A stretch of DNA of 64,000 bases from Larix kaempferi (Eukaryota; Streptophyta; Pinopsida; Pinales; Pinaceae), in contig BSBM01000711.1 in NCBI GenBank assembly GCA_027924585.1, positions 10,579,289 through 10,643,288 on the forward strand, given 5' to 3'. The position numbers were made by a program, and so were the translations under genes. Positions 1 through 11,956 of the stretch are shown here, one piece after another. Below the pieces are notes generated by a model, which searched no databases, had not been told where the DNA came from, and worked only from the letters and a program-made list of their open reading frames with translations. Positions within the stretch are counted from its first letter, which is position 1; each line of letters begins with the position of its first letter.

Positions 1-99
1 AAAAAAATTCTAAGTGTCAAAAGTATGCACACCCAAGATGAAAAAAATCTCTAAGAAAATTCAAGAATAAAGGAGGGGCCCTACAATTTTATAGAAATC

Positions 100-690
100 T
101 TGGGTATCATGTTGCAAATGAAACAGATTGTTCATATACCAGGTCACAACTCCCACTACATGTGAAATATTTGTTCTTGTGCACACCATGGCATACATCA
201 AGCTTCCAACTGTTGATGAATAGGAAACCCTAGACATGTAATCTATCTCTTCCTATGTCTTGGGACACATCTCCTTACTTCATTTGAAATGGCTAGCCAA
301 AGGTGTACTAACTGGTTTTTCATTCTACATTCTAAACCTCTCCAACACCTTTTCTATGTAGTCACCCTGAGACAATTTCAATTTGTGATTTTTCTCGTCT
401 CTTGTTATTATCATACCAAGGATTTGCTTTGCAGCACCCAAATCCTTCATCGCAAATTAATTATCTAACTTCCTTTTGAGCGCATCTATATCCTGCATGT
501 AAGACCCTGCAACAAGCATGTCATTCACATACAATAACAAGATAATATATCTTCCATTATGTAACCTCTTAAAATAAACACAGTGGTCAGAATGACATCT
601 ACTATAACCTTCTTCTGCCATAATTTCAAATACCATTGCCTTGGAGCTTACTTCAGGACATACAACCTCTTCTTAAACCTACATACCAAA
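100..690 (-). pseudogene. Copia (Ty1) RT / RNase H junction fragment, broken
   Basis: Read on the minus strand, this stretch gives the Copia RT core (a CHSDHCVYFKR-like segment, then ILLLYVNDMLVAG) followed by the RT-RNase H connection (KDLGAAKQILGM, LSQGDYIEKVLERFRM, PVSTPLASHFK, YSSTVGSLMYAMVCTRT). These blocks are diagnostic of Pseudoviridae-type pol. The protein would copy element RNA into cDNA inside virus-like particles. It is dead: at least four in-frame stops are visible, and the catalytic YVDD box reads YVND, so the first Asp is Asn. No LTR, primer site, gag or integrase belonging to it is seen, so it is a fragment. It is unrelated to the Gypsy element that begins about 300 bases to the right. 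Confidence 0.85.
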
Positions 691-988
691 TTATCCTTCC
701 CTTAACCTCATACCCCTATGAAATTCTAATTCACAACAGATCTAAAGAGCTGAGGGTACCTCACAAAGAAAGAATGAGCAGAAAATTTGAAGAAGAGTGA
801 AAACTGCAGTAAGAAGGAGAAAAAGAATAATAATGCAGTAGAACTCACATATGAGCAGAATAATATCACATGTTCCAATAATCAGTATAATAAACAATGA
901 TTTTACAATGGAGAGAATTCGAATCTAGACATTCAATCATACTCACGGCATTCACCACTTTGTTCTCTTTTCATTTAATGTGTTTAAT
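691..988. other. Unassigned spacer between Copia and Gypsy fragments
   Basis: A purine-rich spacer with no convincing ORF. The neighbouring Gypsy element should continue here with integrase and a 3' LTR, but neither is recognisable, so its 3' part has been lost or replaced. Confidence 0.5.
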
Positions 989-1380
989 TTAAAAATCATA
1001 CTCACTCAAGAAGGATAACCACCTTTCTTGATGAGCATTTAAACATTGTTGATCAAATAAGTATTTTAAGTTTATATTATCGGACATTAAAGTGAATTTT
1101 CTTCCTATTAAGTAATGTCTCCACAACCTTAATGCATGTATTATAGCAGCTAGTTCTAGGTCATGTGTCGCATATTTATGTTCATGTTGTTTAAGTTCTC
1201 TTGACTCATAGCTTATTACATAATCCTCTTGCAGTAGCATGCCACCTAATCCCTCTAAGAAGGCATCCATACATACAACAAAGTCCTTGTATGGATCTGT
1301 TATTCTTAGAATAGGTGCGGTGGTAAACAAGTGTTTAAGTTTTTCAAAGTTTTCTTGACATTTGTTAGACCATATGAATT
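989..1380 (-). pseudogene. Gypsy A RNase H domain
   Basis: The frame shows the RT-RNase H boundary and RNase H core of Ty3 elements: TTAPILRITDPYKDFVV, then a catalytic-type Asp in CMDAFLEGLGGML, the block YESRELKQHEHKYATHDLELAAI with its Glu, and the SDNINLKYLF segment. RNase H removes the RNA strand after minus-strand synthesis. It lies in the same frame as the RT at 1505-2160 but is separated from it by stops. The sequence stops resembling pol just left of 989. Confidence 0.85.
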
Positions 1381-1504
1381 TAGTTCATTTATTTTGAAGT
1401 GAAGTTATCGAGTAAGAAATTCTGAAGAACCCCTCAATGAATCTACGGTAGTAACTCGTGATTCCCATAACGGATCAAATCTCGGTTACATCCTTAGGAA
1501 TTGG

Positions 1505-2160
1505 CTAATCAATGATTGCCTTGATTTTATTTGGGTCTACATAAATGCCTTCCCTAGATATTACATGGCCTAGATATTGAATTTTATCTTGAAATAAATA
1601 ACATTTACTAAACTTCGCATAAATTTTATGTTCTCTTAACATTTGTAAGACTAACTTTAAGTGTTTTTTATGCTCTTCTTCATTTTTAGAATATATTAAG
1701 ATGTCATCAATAAACACTAATACAAACTTATCTAAGTATTTGTGGAGGATGTTGTTCATCAAACATGTGAACTTATCAAGAGCATTGGTCAAGCCAAATG
1801 GTACAACTAATAAATCGTAATGCCCGTACCTTGTTCTAAATGTCATTTTATGAACATCCTCATCCTTAATTCTTACTTGTTGGTACTCAGACCTTATGTC
1901 AGTTTTAGAGAATACCATTCCTCCCCGTACTTGATCAAACATATCATCAATGCGGGGGAGAGGGTATCTATTTTTAATTGTCATTTTATTTAATTGTCTG
2001 TAATCAATGAAAATCCTTAGTGTTACATCTTTCTTTTTAACAAACAAAACTGTTGCTCCCCATGAAGACTTGCTCGGTCTTATGTATTCCTTATCTATTC
2101 TTTCTTATAATTGTAATTTTAATTCTACCAAATCAGGTGTGTTCATTCGATAAGGATTTT
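1505..2160 (-). pseudogene. Gypsy A reverse transcriptase
   Basis: A clear Ty3 RT. In order: [51 protein letters not shown], the palm block [13 protein letters not shown], the catalytic box [12 protein letters not shown] with both Asp residues present, and [10 protein letters not shown]. The product would be the polymerase that makes element cDNA. The upstream part (minus-strand QL, stop, [11 protein letters not shown]) contains a stop, and the connection to RNase H contains more. The changes D-L-R to D-I-R and N-A-P to N-A-L at conserved positions also point to decay. Confidence 0.9.
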
Positions 2161-2238
2161 TTGAGGTAGGTACTGCTCCTGGTACCAAATTAATGGTAAA
2201 GTCAATATATCCCTCCTCGGAGGTATTCCAGGTATCTC

Positions 2239-2760
2239 TTATGGAAAAACATCTTTAAATTCATTTAAAAGAGGAAAATACTCTAAACTAGGTTTTGGTT
2301 TATTCTCATTAGTTTCAGTAATGTGTACAACCGACAACCTATATCCTTTCCTAGCACACTTTTTCAATTGCAAAGCAGATATTTTTATAGTAAGAACCTT
2401 TTTTGGAATCCCTCTAATACTTTTACTTTCACCATTTTCATCAATACAATTAAACGTTTTCTCAAAGCAATTTAGCACAACTCTATGTTTTGCTAGCCAA
2501 TCCATGCCAATTAATAGATCATAAGATCCTAATAGAAAAATATTCAAATCTACTTTGTAATCAAATTTTGCATATGAACTTCACAACTAGAAATAAAACT
2601 GGTTACTTTTCTTTTTGTCCTTGTGGCTAACTGCACTAACCACGATTTTTCAAAATCATATTTTTTTTATTTTACATAAATCTACTAGCTTAGGAGAAAT
2701 GTAACTTAAAGTAGATCCCGGATCAATTAATATAGAAATAGGTTTGTCAAATATCTTACC
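2239..2760 (-). pseudogene. Gypsy A protease and linker
   Basis: Two minus-strand segments in the same register cover the retropepsin. The active-site segment ISILIDPGSTLSYISP lies at about 2690-2740, and the C-terminal flap segment YDLLIGMDWLAKHRVVLNC at about 2450-2520. They are followed by the EYFPLLNEFKDVFP linker that precedes RT. The enzyme would cut the Gag-Pol polyprotein. The catalytic triad normally D-S/T-G reads D-P-G here, which should abolish activity. Confidence 0.8.
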
Positions 2761-2859
2761 ATCTACCTCGATCATGGAAGGTTGATAATCCGCTTGATGA
2801 TTGTCCAAGGCAGAGCTAATCTGCGGTATGTTATGAGAAACCTTTCCAACTGTGGCTGC

Positions 2860-2946
2860 TTCTCGGACAGTTTGAATATTCTGATTATCCTTCTTATGCA
2901 GACAATCCCGATAGAAACAATTCTCCACATAGCCCCAACACTGCAA
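2860..2946 (-). pseudogene. Degenerate gag zinc knuckle, Gypsy A
   Basis: The minus-strand peptide QCWGYVENCFYRDC keeps the Cys spacing of a CCHC nucleocapsid knuckle only partly. It lies directly upstream of the protease, as expected for the end of Gag. The His and one Cys position are changed. The motif would bind element RNA. Confidence 0.5.
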
Positions 2947-3215
2947 AGGTTCTCTTTTTATTTCTTCTTTCTTTTTATTAAAGAGATTATCTTTATACTA
3001 AGGAGTTCTCATGGGTTGTTTATACTCAGTCCTTATTGTTTGTTTTCATCTTTAAAAGTATTTCTCTGGAAACCCTTATGTTTATTGAAAGGTTTGAATT
3101 CTCTTCTCTTAAAATTACTTCCATCTCTTTTCTTGAAGTTATAAGGATTTTCATTCTTACTCTTAGATTGATCATATATTAATTTGACCTTCCTCATTGC
3201 TTCATATAACATTTT

Positions 3216-3551
3216 TTATTCATCAAATTCTAGTTTGTCTTTATAAAAGCTAGGTAACCAACCTAGAAATATCTGAATTTTTGGTTTTTCTTCATTTAGG
3301 TAAGGCACATATTTTAACAAGGATAAAAATTTAGTACATAAGTCATGCATAGACTTTGATCCCAATCTTAGCTCATAAAACTCCTTTGCTTTCCCCTCAT
3401 AGTAATATTCTAAGAGGTAGTCCATTTTAAATTCCTTTTTAAATGAATTCCAGCTTACTTTTCTATCATTAATTCTTTTTTTTCTTTTTAAGTCCTGCCA
3501 CCAAATCTCAGCCTTTTCGACTAGATTGAAGATGGCTATTTTCCCCTTCAT
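3216..3551 (-). pseudogene. Gypsy A gag capsid fragment (retrotransposon gag domain)
   Basis: The 111-residue frame has the plant Retrotrans_gag signature: AEIWWQDLKRKK, VSWNSFKKEFKMDYL, and AKEFYELRLGSKSMHDLCTKFLSLLKYVPYL, ending with the FLGWLPSFYKDKLEFDE helix. Gag forms the particle shell that packages element RNA. The frame opens only after an upstream stop and is out of register with the protease, so only the capsid core survives. Confidence 0.8.
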
Positions 3552-3559
3552 AGAGTTTC

Positions 3560-4109
3560 AATAATTGTACATAGTAAAGTACTTCTTCATCCCAGAGACC
3601 CAAGCCTCAACTTCTTCTTCATTTTTTACTTCACCGTCAAAGGTAGGAGGCTTTATTTTTTAAAATTCTCATGTTATCTCGTATTTATATTTTCTTCTCT
3701 TCCTACTTCTTCCCTCCGAGCTATCACTAGAATCTTTCGATTCACTAGATATAGGGCTTTCGTCAGAAGAAGGGAAATCAGAGGATGAATTTTCTTCTTT
3801 ACATTTCTTTTTATTCTTATCATTATTTCATTTAGTTTAGATAGTAAGGCTTCATTTAAGTCTTTCTGGGTTCTCAGTACCCTTTCATGTTCACAAACTT
3901 AACTTGTACATCTTTTACTATTTGTAAAATCTCGTTATTAACATTCTTATTCTCATCATTAAGTTCAACCCAAACAGGTGGCAACCATTTCTTCCCGTAG
4001 TTTAGTAACACAAAAATTCTTCTATGCATGAAAGAAGAACAACATATAAACAAAATTAATTTTCTCATAATACTTAGTGGACACTATAAGGCTGAGTGTC
4101 ATAATCTAA
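3560..4109 (-). other. Gypsy A leader and gag N-terminal remnant
   Basis: Between the capsid core and the primer site there is a stop-ridden stretch with a 64-codon open segment (3874-4068, minus). It includes a WLPPVWVELNDENKNVNNE-type sequence that I cannot match to a family. By position it is the gag N terminus and untranslated leader. Confidence 0.4.
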
Positions 4110-4121
4110 GCTGTGATACCA
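4110..4121 (-). promoter_or_regulatory. Primer-binding site of Gypsy A (tRNA-iMet)
   Basis: On the minus strand this reads TGGTATCACAGC, one mismatch from TGGTATCAGAGC, the usual plant LTR-element site complementary to initiator Met tRNA. It lies three bases from the end of the LTR. Confidence 0.75.
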
Positions 4122-4124
4122 CAT

Positions 4125-6790
4125 TGTAACAACCCCAAACTACCCAAAATTTAGGAGAATGAAAAATAACTTGATGAAAACTATCCTCCTTAGGACTTTA
4201 TTCAATTTATTTTGTAAAATAATGCAATGCATGACCATTTTCCCTATAATTTCAAATAACTCACACAGCCCCTATATTTTTTTTAACATATTTGTATAAT
4301 ACAATTCTCAAAATATGGTACATTTTTTTGTCCAAGTAATATAGAGTACAAGACTTCATTTCTTCTATAGTTTTATCTATACTCAAATTATTTCATTCCA
4401 TACTTACACAAACAAGCTATTTTATTCCATCCATAAATGAATACAATACCCAAATTAGATTTAATGTTTTTAAATATTTCACAACATAACCCCATCAAGA
4501 AACTATAATGCACATGCATTATATGCCATGTAGCTTAATAGTAATAATAACTTCCAAGTATGATTCAAGTATGTGTTTTTAAACAAATACACTATATCTA
4601 TAAGCATTTCCATTAATCAATCTTATATATATGTTTCACTATATAATCCAATGTTTAAGTTCCACTATTTAAACTCATTTAAAATCCATTGTTTTAAATT
4701 ATATGAGATACCTATTTTAGAAGGCCACATATATATATATATTCATTTAGCATTGAACGTGTTTAAACATGTTATCCATATACACGTCGAATTTATAAAA
4801 TAGATCATTATCAACCTGGTGTTATGCCGTGAACCATTGTTGACCAAAGATAAACAATGTGGTTTTGGATATATATATATATTAAAGTCTTGATTATACA
4901 TATCACATTCTTCCTTCTTTGTACAATAAGTGGAATTTACGATCGTGGTCACCATGTATCAGAAATCTTAGACAAACAGAACGTGGTAATCAAAGGAACG
5001 ATTCAAACAGAAGGACAATAAATCCAAAAAAGGAGAGGGATAACTACTCGAAGAGTAGTAGATATATTAGCAGTCGAGTGAGGTATTCAAGAGGAATAAT
5101 ATCCATGATAATCGTAGGAGATAAACATATACTTAACAAGAGATCAAGTAGATCAACAAAGATATTGAACTAGTCATTTTAAGAGGATAGGGGCAATTAA
5201 AAATGGATTCATGTGTTATATTTTTGTTTCATCCCTATGTATCAATACTAACGGTCTAATCATATTAACAACCACGATCTTTAACCTAAGTGGTCACTGC
5301 TACGATCCGACAAGAGGCGGGTCTTTCATGGAGCAAGGTATAGATCGAAGGGGCTGTGATGAGTGGGACTTTCAACGCAAGGAAGCTTTGGTATAAAATC
5401 GTCGTTCATAACAACTGTTACACAGACAGAGTTATTGAGTTACACTTCATACGCAACACAGTATTAATTAATGGATTTCTGAAGCAATATTAATAGAGGT
5501 AATCTGTGAATGTTAAAAACAATTGTTAACGTTCTGCTCAGGATCTCGGAAGAAGACATAACTAAAAAAAGGGGCAAACACACCGATGTAATCACCACCA
5601 AACTAATAAAAGGGAGACAGACAGTAAACATGACTCAGTTTCCTATCTGCTACGAGCGAATCCTCTCGGGGATCAAAGCTGTCAATTAATGAGACATGAA
5701 CCTGAAGAAAAGGGAACATTTGATTATTTTTATCGATCACATATCAAACCAAAGAAAAATATAAATCGATACCCCTAGATAGATACAGGAGTATCTAGAA
5801 GTGTAATGTCCAAACCAAAGGTTGAACCTCACAAAAACAATAAATCTAGATTTAAGCAGTCATTAGCTAACTGATTGTGAAATAGAACAAGTACAAAAGT
5901 TCAACTTCACAGCAGATAAAGGAAAGGGTAACACAAATAGAGGAAAAATAGAGGTCGACGCTTTCCAAAAGCAGAGGATCTTGAACATATATTAATTCTG
6001 AGTATTATAACCAAAGGAAATAGGTATCGTTATTTTCACAAATAAAAACAGAGGATCCGGAACATATCTTCAAAATTAAAAAAATAGAAATCAATATTCT
6101 CACATAATGGAGGATCCAATCCTTCAATACAGAAATTTTATTTTATTGTAATATAAACAATGTTCACAATATAGGAATTAAATCTATCCTATCATATACA
6201 TTCATCATAACCCAAATACTACCACACAAATATTTTTCATACATGATCGTGCATTTATTTGTTCAAACTACCCAGATCCGGGTTTGAAAATATAATATTT
6301 AACTTATGAACACATACTTGACTCTGTCAAGTCAATGATTAATCTATATTATCATTTATAAAAAATATAACATTTAAACATTGCTCTCATAACCCATAAC
6401 GAATGTAGAAAATACAATAATGTAAAGAGAAAAAACATAACTTTGCACCATTGTCGCTTATGTCTCAACATTACAAAATATACTTACTTAATGAACGATA
6501 AAAACAAGCTTGGAGAATCGGCTCCTCCCAACCATAGGAGAGAGCAATTCAACAATTTGCTCAGCTCCACCTCAGAGTTGGATCACCACCATGCACTAGA
6601 ACACAAGCAACACTTCCATGTGGCACTCTCTCTCTCTCAGAGTCCATAACAAGTGATGATGGACTTATGAAAATAGAGAAAACAAACAACTACAATTTCT
6701 CTATACACAACACGAGCGTGCTGCTATCTCAGTGCACTAATATATATAGTTTTGCCTAGGTCTTGTGCCATCCCAATCAAATATCCAATC
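4125..6790 (-). repeat. Probable long 5' LTR of Gypsy A
   Basis: The right flank of the primer site ends in ACA on the minus strand, as an LTR should. No second LTR exists in the window, so length is inferred from a plausible minus-strand promoter near 6740, giving about 2.6 kb. The stretch is AT-rich with no recognisable gene. Short ORFs at 4573-5396 and 6443-6649 show no domain and are probably chance. Confidence 0.4.
6739..6749 (-). promoter_or_regulatory. TATA-like box, possible Gypsy A LTR promoter
   Basis: On the minus strand CTATATATATTAG lies about 2.6 kb upstream of the primer site, with a pyrimidine/purine-mixed leader below it. It is the best core-promoter candidate for the element, but TATA-like strings are common in DNA this AT-rich. 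Confidence 0.3.
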
Positions 6791-9700
6791 AATCCATAAA
6801 TCCCTGTGATTTAGGATCTTGTATGGTTGTTGAGTTTTAGATTGGATTTTATTGGTAAAGATATCTCTTGCTTGCTTACCATGTTCTTTTTGCCATGGCC
6901 GTGTCTCCTCATGTAGCTGAACTCTCTAAGTGCCTTTTTCTTTTATTTGATAATAATAATAAAATAGTTTCTTATGCAAAGTGTCACTTTATATTTTTGA
7001 GGTTTAAATAACTTTTGCGTAAAAATAATTGTCACAATTAATAATTCAAAAATAAATAATAATATTTTGGAATATCACAATACTTTGCTTGAGTTCTTGA
7101 ATTTGACTTTACAATGTGGCTTTGCTTTAGAGAAGTGAATAGTTTGATAGTTGAGAACAGTCTATAGTTGAGAACAGTCCAGCACTGATTGTGATTCATG
7201 TTACACCTTCATAAATTCAAATCTCAATGTTTTTAAGAAAAAACATGAACTACAAGATTTTGATTTTCTATTTTTCCCATAAACTCCATCACAAAAAATA
7301 ACAACAAAGACATTACCACCTAATAGCTCTGATTAACCTAAAGTTTTAAAATATTTTAAAATACAAAAATCTATCATCATGGGTGACGGTGCTGTCACAG
7401 TGAATTTAGAAAGCAACAACATAGACATTGCTACGTGGTAGCTATTCTTAACATAAAATACAAAACTATATCATCATGGATGACGTTAAATACTATTATC
7501 ATGGACGACGTTAAATACTATTGTTGCTCTCTCAGTGAATTTATGAAGTTATTTTTCGGAAAATCAAGTCAACAATAGGTGGGGATGATTTTTGGGCATC
7601 TTACCAACAGAGACTGTATAATACTAACTGTGGCCACCTTTTGTATGGAGACCACGACAAATCCTCTGGCATCTTCCCTACCGTGACCGTATAATACCAC
7701 TGTGAGCACCTGTTTTACTACTTATGTCACATCTGGTAATTTTATTAGTTTTGGAAATCTTTGGCATTATCCTTTATGCTCATGCTTTCGGCTAAGTAGC
7801 ACAGTCCATGTTAGTGAATGGTTCTAGGATGCATTCATCACCATGAATTAATCTGATAGTGTTAGTATTAGTAATTATTAATATTTTTAAGTTGTTATTT
7901 GGGTAATAACAAGGGTTTAAGATTTTTTTTTATTTTTTTCTTGAAAGTGTGTGAGTGTTTTTTTTCATTATTTCTTTTACCTATCTTTTAATATAATGAA
8001 GATATCTAGACTCCCTAATTTATGCCTCTTATACTTTAATATATAAAATAAATATCATTATCTTTTTAACCTATTCTTATAAAAATAGACAATGTTAACA
8101 TATATTTCTGAAGTAATAGACCATGTTTATATATATATATGAAAATAAAATAATTTAAAATATTATAAACTAAATATACTTACAAGGATGAGATATTCAT
8201 TATGTTTTATTAAGAATTCCAATCAATAATTCGTTTATTAACAATAAACATGTCACAAACAAAGTTTGAAATCAAATAAGTAAGATAACAATTATTTATC
8301 ACAACCAATTTATCTAGATCCAAGTAACACCCATAATAATTATATTTATTCATAAAATCAATATATTAAATATAATAACTTTATGATAGAAATTAAATAA
8401 TTTTGAAATAATTATATAAATTTGTATTTAAAAAAATATTATCTTATTTAAATAAAAAAACATAGTTTATTTTCATTATATAATCATTACCATGAATTAA
8501 AATTAAATTTTATCCATATTTAATTATAACATAAATTACATTATAATTAAATATAATTTATCAAATATACTACTTTATTTTATTATCACATAAAAATGTT
8601 CACTAATTTTGTTTTTTTGGTTGTAATTAGCTCCAGTCACTATTACTTTAATGCTATAAAAATATATTCAACGAGTATTAAAATTTGAATTTGAAAATTC
8701 TGAATTCGAAATAGTTATTATTAAATTTAAAAAGAAAAATATATTAGTTTGAATTTCAATTTTTTATTATTTTGAATTTAAATATTTATATATTAAAATG
8801 AAAAATATTTGTATTAAATTATTGTTATTAATAATTTTAATTATATCAATTTATAATATTTAATTATAATTAAATTTTACATTTTAAATTATATATTATA
8901 TGTACTTTATTTTCAAATTAACATATCATATATTAAAAAATTAATAACAAACTTTACTTGCTTTCATATCAAATTTATTAAACATGGCAAACATTGTTCA
9001 TTATATTTTTTGAATTTTTTTTTATAAAAAAATTCACATCACATCACATCACATGTTTTTTATTCAATCATGCATTGTATGTGATTTTTTATTCAATCAT
9101 GCATTGTATCTTTTGAATTTTTTTACTATAAAAAATTTAATATTTTATGTGGTTTGGTAATAAAAAACACTTTAGGTTATTTTTTTTTAATAAAATATTA
9201 ATGAAATGATAATTTAAATTATAGAAAAAAACATTTAGTTATAATTATTCGAAAACATTGTAAAAATTGAGTAATTTTTTTTATAATCTTTAAAACAACA
9301 ATAATAATAATAAAACTTGACACAAAAAAAAATTAACATATTTAAAATATAAAAAAAAACTATGATAACATTCATTTTACCACTTTCACTTTAATACTTT
9401 TTTTGTTTATTATACTTCCTGATATGCAGTGTATCCTGATATGCAGTGTATCATTGTAATGGATATGACGTTGACCACCTATTAGTCAGGTTGACTACCT
9501 ATTAATTTTGTAATCATTTCACAATTTTAACCAAAGAATGCAAAATCATTTTTCATGAATGCCATTATCCAAAGTTTTCATTCAAATTATCTGTTTGAGG
9601 GTCTTATTGCTGAGTCGATGGTGGTCATCTCAATATTGAAAAAGGTTTTAAAGTTTTTTAATCTTAGATGATGGCTTCTCTGCCTGGCAGCCACTGCTCC

Positions 9701-9886
9701 AGGATTTCTGCTTTCTGTCTTCTCAACACCGTCTTCTGCATCAACTATCTATTCTCCACTGCCTTCTGATCCATTCTCCACCGCCTTCTTCATATTCTTT
9801 TTCATATTTTAAATATAGGACCATTATATTGGTAATGGTAATGTTGACATTATTTCTCTTCCATGATCTTGTGAGGTTGGGAAAGC
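6791..9886. other. AT-rich intergenic DNA with small tandem duplications
   Basis: No gene is visible in this very AT-rich block. Small structures are: a 25-bp unit twice in tandem at 7473-7522 (ATCATGGATGACGTTAAATA and continuing, one mismatch); a diverged repeat of about 75 bp at 7590-7705; a CACAT microsatellite at about 9032-9053 followed by two copies of a TTTTTATTCAATCATGCATT unit; and a 17-bp duplication at 9419-9452 (CTGATATGCAGTGTATC twice). Confidence 0.6.
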
Positions 9887-10006
9887 ATACCTGAGAATCG
9901 AACCCACCTGGAGCAGCCTGCTAGCAATATCTAAGAATCAAGTCCACTTGGAGCAACTCGTTAGCAATACCTGGGAATCAAACCCACTTGGAGCAGCATG
10001 CTAGCC
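9887..10006 (-). repeat. 40-bp unit in three tandem copies, tRNA B-box-like
   Basis: Three head-to-tail 40-bp units (9887-9926, 9927-9966, 9967-10006) share the plus-strand pattern ACCTG.GAATC.AACCCAC followed by TTGGAGCAGC..GCTAGC. On the minus strand each contains a sequence such as GTGGGTTCGATTCTC, close to the tRNA/SINE B box GGTTCGANTCC. Units one and three are the best preserved. It could be an amplified piece of a tRNA-derived SINE; no full tRNA fold is seen. Confidence 0.75.
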
Positions 10007-11100
10007 CCAGAAGCTGTTGCGGCAACTACAGGATTATTTAGAACTGATTACGCACAACTAAAGCAAATGGACAAGTGAGTTTTGTAAAGCTTTACAACAT
10101 GTTATATATAGGAAATGATTGCATTACAGAAACTCAAATATTTCACAAGTAGGCATTAGTCTCTGGGGAAGATGGAAGATGTAAAAAAAAATGGAAGATG
10201 TAAAACAGCTAATTACAAAGATAAAGAAATAACATCTTACAATCTAACATGCTGCTCCAAGGTAGCAAGGTATGCGTGACCATGATGCAAAGAACATTTA
10301 GGGCTTCTGCCAACACTCTTTTTTCCTTGCTTACTTAATTTGTCTTCAATCTGGACCAATATTCTGCAAATAAACAAATAATAAATATCAGATTCCTGTT
10401 ATGGCAGGCACCAAAAGAAAAAAACTAGTTACAATTGGACATGCTACTCCAAGGTATGGCTTCCTACCGCCAAGGTATATCAGTGAAACTGTCTATGGGG
10501 TTTCTTTCTATATCTCTGTTTAGTTTCTAGATAGTTTATCCCACGGGTCTCTTTCCTGGGTGAACCATAACCTCCGCTTTGTCTTGTGTTGCACACTCAT
10601 TTTTCTCTCAACTATCACCTGCAATCAGTCTACGGTCTGCAATCAGTCTACGGTATGTTGCCTAGCTTCCAAAGCAATATGAAAAAGTACAAGAAGCTTT
10701 GAAAAAGTACAAGAATTAAAGGAAAATTGTTGGATTTTCTGAGTTCAAAGAAATATCTTGACCTGATTAAAGGATAAGTTATTATAGAAGTTATTATAGT
10801 CCCATGTCTCAGACAAATTAATGCTTTCAATTAATTGAACTTATACAAAACAACCTTTCAAGCCCAACTTCGCATACACTATTACATCATGCTTTAATTC
10901 AAATGCAAAATTTGCAAGATGACGTTCAATGTCATTTTCGTAAACAGAAAAAAACGAAACTGCCGCACCTTTAGCTTACGAAATGAATAATCCTCTTCAT
11001 TTTGTCGATAATATCGCAATTATCTTCGAAATTTCTCCATTTGGCTACATTGGCTACATTCAGAGAATCGAGCACATAATGTTTAAATCCAATTCAAAGT
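10007..11100. other. Unassigned intergenic DNA
   Basis: No assignable gene. The phrase ATGCT(G/A)CTCCAAGGTA recurs near 10,249 and 10,440, recalling the GCTCCA part of the adjacent 40-bp repeat, so this may be the body of the same SINE-like family. A minus-strand open stretch at about 10,243-10,365, preceded by an acceptor-like TTTATTTGCAG, encodes some 40 residues of no known family. Confidence 0.4.
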
Positions 11101-11146
11101 AGGGGAAAATTCTTTTAGTTGAATTTTGTTAAAGGATTAACCTTAC

Positions 11147-11326
11147 TGTAAATTAGCTTAAACTTCTCGCCATCGACAGTTGAAGCATCAGCAAACGGGA
11201 AATTCCCTTGGACTTGAAAACATAATAGTTCGAATTCTCCAAGCAAAGGATGTTGCCAACTAATTGGATGAATTAGGTGGTGTCTTTTTATCTCCATGAT
11301 ACTCTCACCGCCATCCATCTTTGCAG
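11147..11326 (-). CDS. Possible isolated exon, unknown protein
   Basis: A 180-nt minus-strand stretch is open throughout and bounded by an acceptor-like CATCTACAG and a donor-like GTAAGG. It begins and ends in the same phase, so it could be skipped or inserted without changing frame. It encodes about 60 residues including MEIKRHHLIHPISWQHP, GEFELLCFQVQGNFPF and DASTVDGEKFKLIY. I do not recognise the family. No partner exon with matching phase is convincing nearby: a plus-strand HPRNVFPSVQLAERIGG reading at about 11,451 is on the other strand. It may be a captured or relict exon. Confidence 0.3.
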
Positions 11327-11348
11327 CTGTAGATGATAGAGTTAACAC

Positions 11349-11940
11349 AGTTTACCATATGATAATATTTTTTCTTACCTCATTTTTTCTATGCATAAAT
11401 GTAATTGTATAAAAGAAATGTTGTCGATTTTATTTGCTCTCTACTTCTAGGTGTTCATCCTCGCAATGTATTTCCTTCCGTGCAGCTGGCTGAACGTATT
11501 GGTGGAAAAAATATGGAAAGGACTGGCTAATCCCCAAATTCAAATTTTCTGTAGCATAATTCTCACCATAGGTAGCTTATATCGCCCCAGAATTGAACCA
11601 ATCACATCCAGACTTGATTTATCTACCTCTCCTCTGTCATCCGTCCTCCATGAATATTTCACCTGGTGCGGGATACAAAAGAAATTAATTATATAATTTG
11701 CAATGTCATTGACGAACAATCAAAGTCTCGAATCTATTCTTTTCACTTGCAAAATAAAAGACTCAAAGTGCATGCAAAACAATCTATAGGTTCATGGCAG
11801 ATGGTGAACAAATTCATGGAAGGTGGGCACGTTTTTAATGTGCACATGTCATAACTAATGCATAGTACATACCGCGTGTTCAGAAAGATGTCCACTTGCA
11901 CCCTAATTATTTCTACAAATGACTAATGTTTGACAGATAT
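11349..11940. other. Unassigned DNA left of the LINE
   Basis: No supported gene. A plus-strand acceptor-like CTACTTCTAG at about 11,450 precedes a 25-codon open stretch that ends at a stop without a donor. Confidence 0.4.
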
Positions 11941-11956
11941 AAAGTTCCTACGCGTC
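11941..11956. repeat. LINE target-site duplication, left copy
   Basis: AAAGTTCCTACGCGTC is identical to the copy at 18682-18697 immediately after the LINE poly(A). A 16-bp duplication is typical of target-primed reverse transcription. Confidence 0.93.

Larger units (their letters stand above)
960..6790 (-). mobile_element. Gypsy (Ty3) LTR retrotransposon A, decayed and 3'-truncated
   Basis: On the minus strand the order from right to left is: probable LTR, primer-binding site, gag, degenerate zinc knuckle, aspartic protease, RT, RNase H. This is the Gypsy/Metaviridae order. Integrase and the 3' LTR are missing to the left of about 980. Domains sit in different frames and carry several stops, so the copy cannot be translated as a polyprotein. 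The right limit is uncertain because there is no second LTR to compare. I placed it just upstream of a TATA-like box near 6740. Confidence 0.75.

Noticed and set aside
4573-5396. Three small plus-strand ORFs
   Set aside because: They lie in the probable Gypsy A LTR, have no domain, and are AT-biased.
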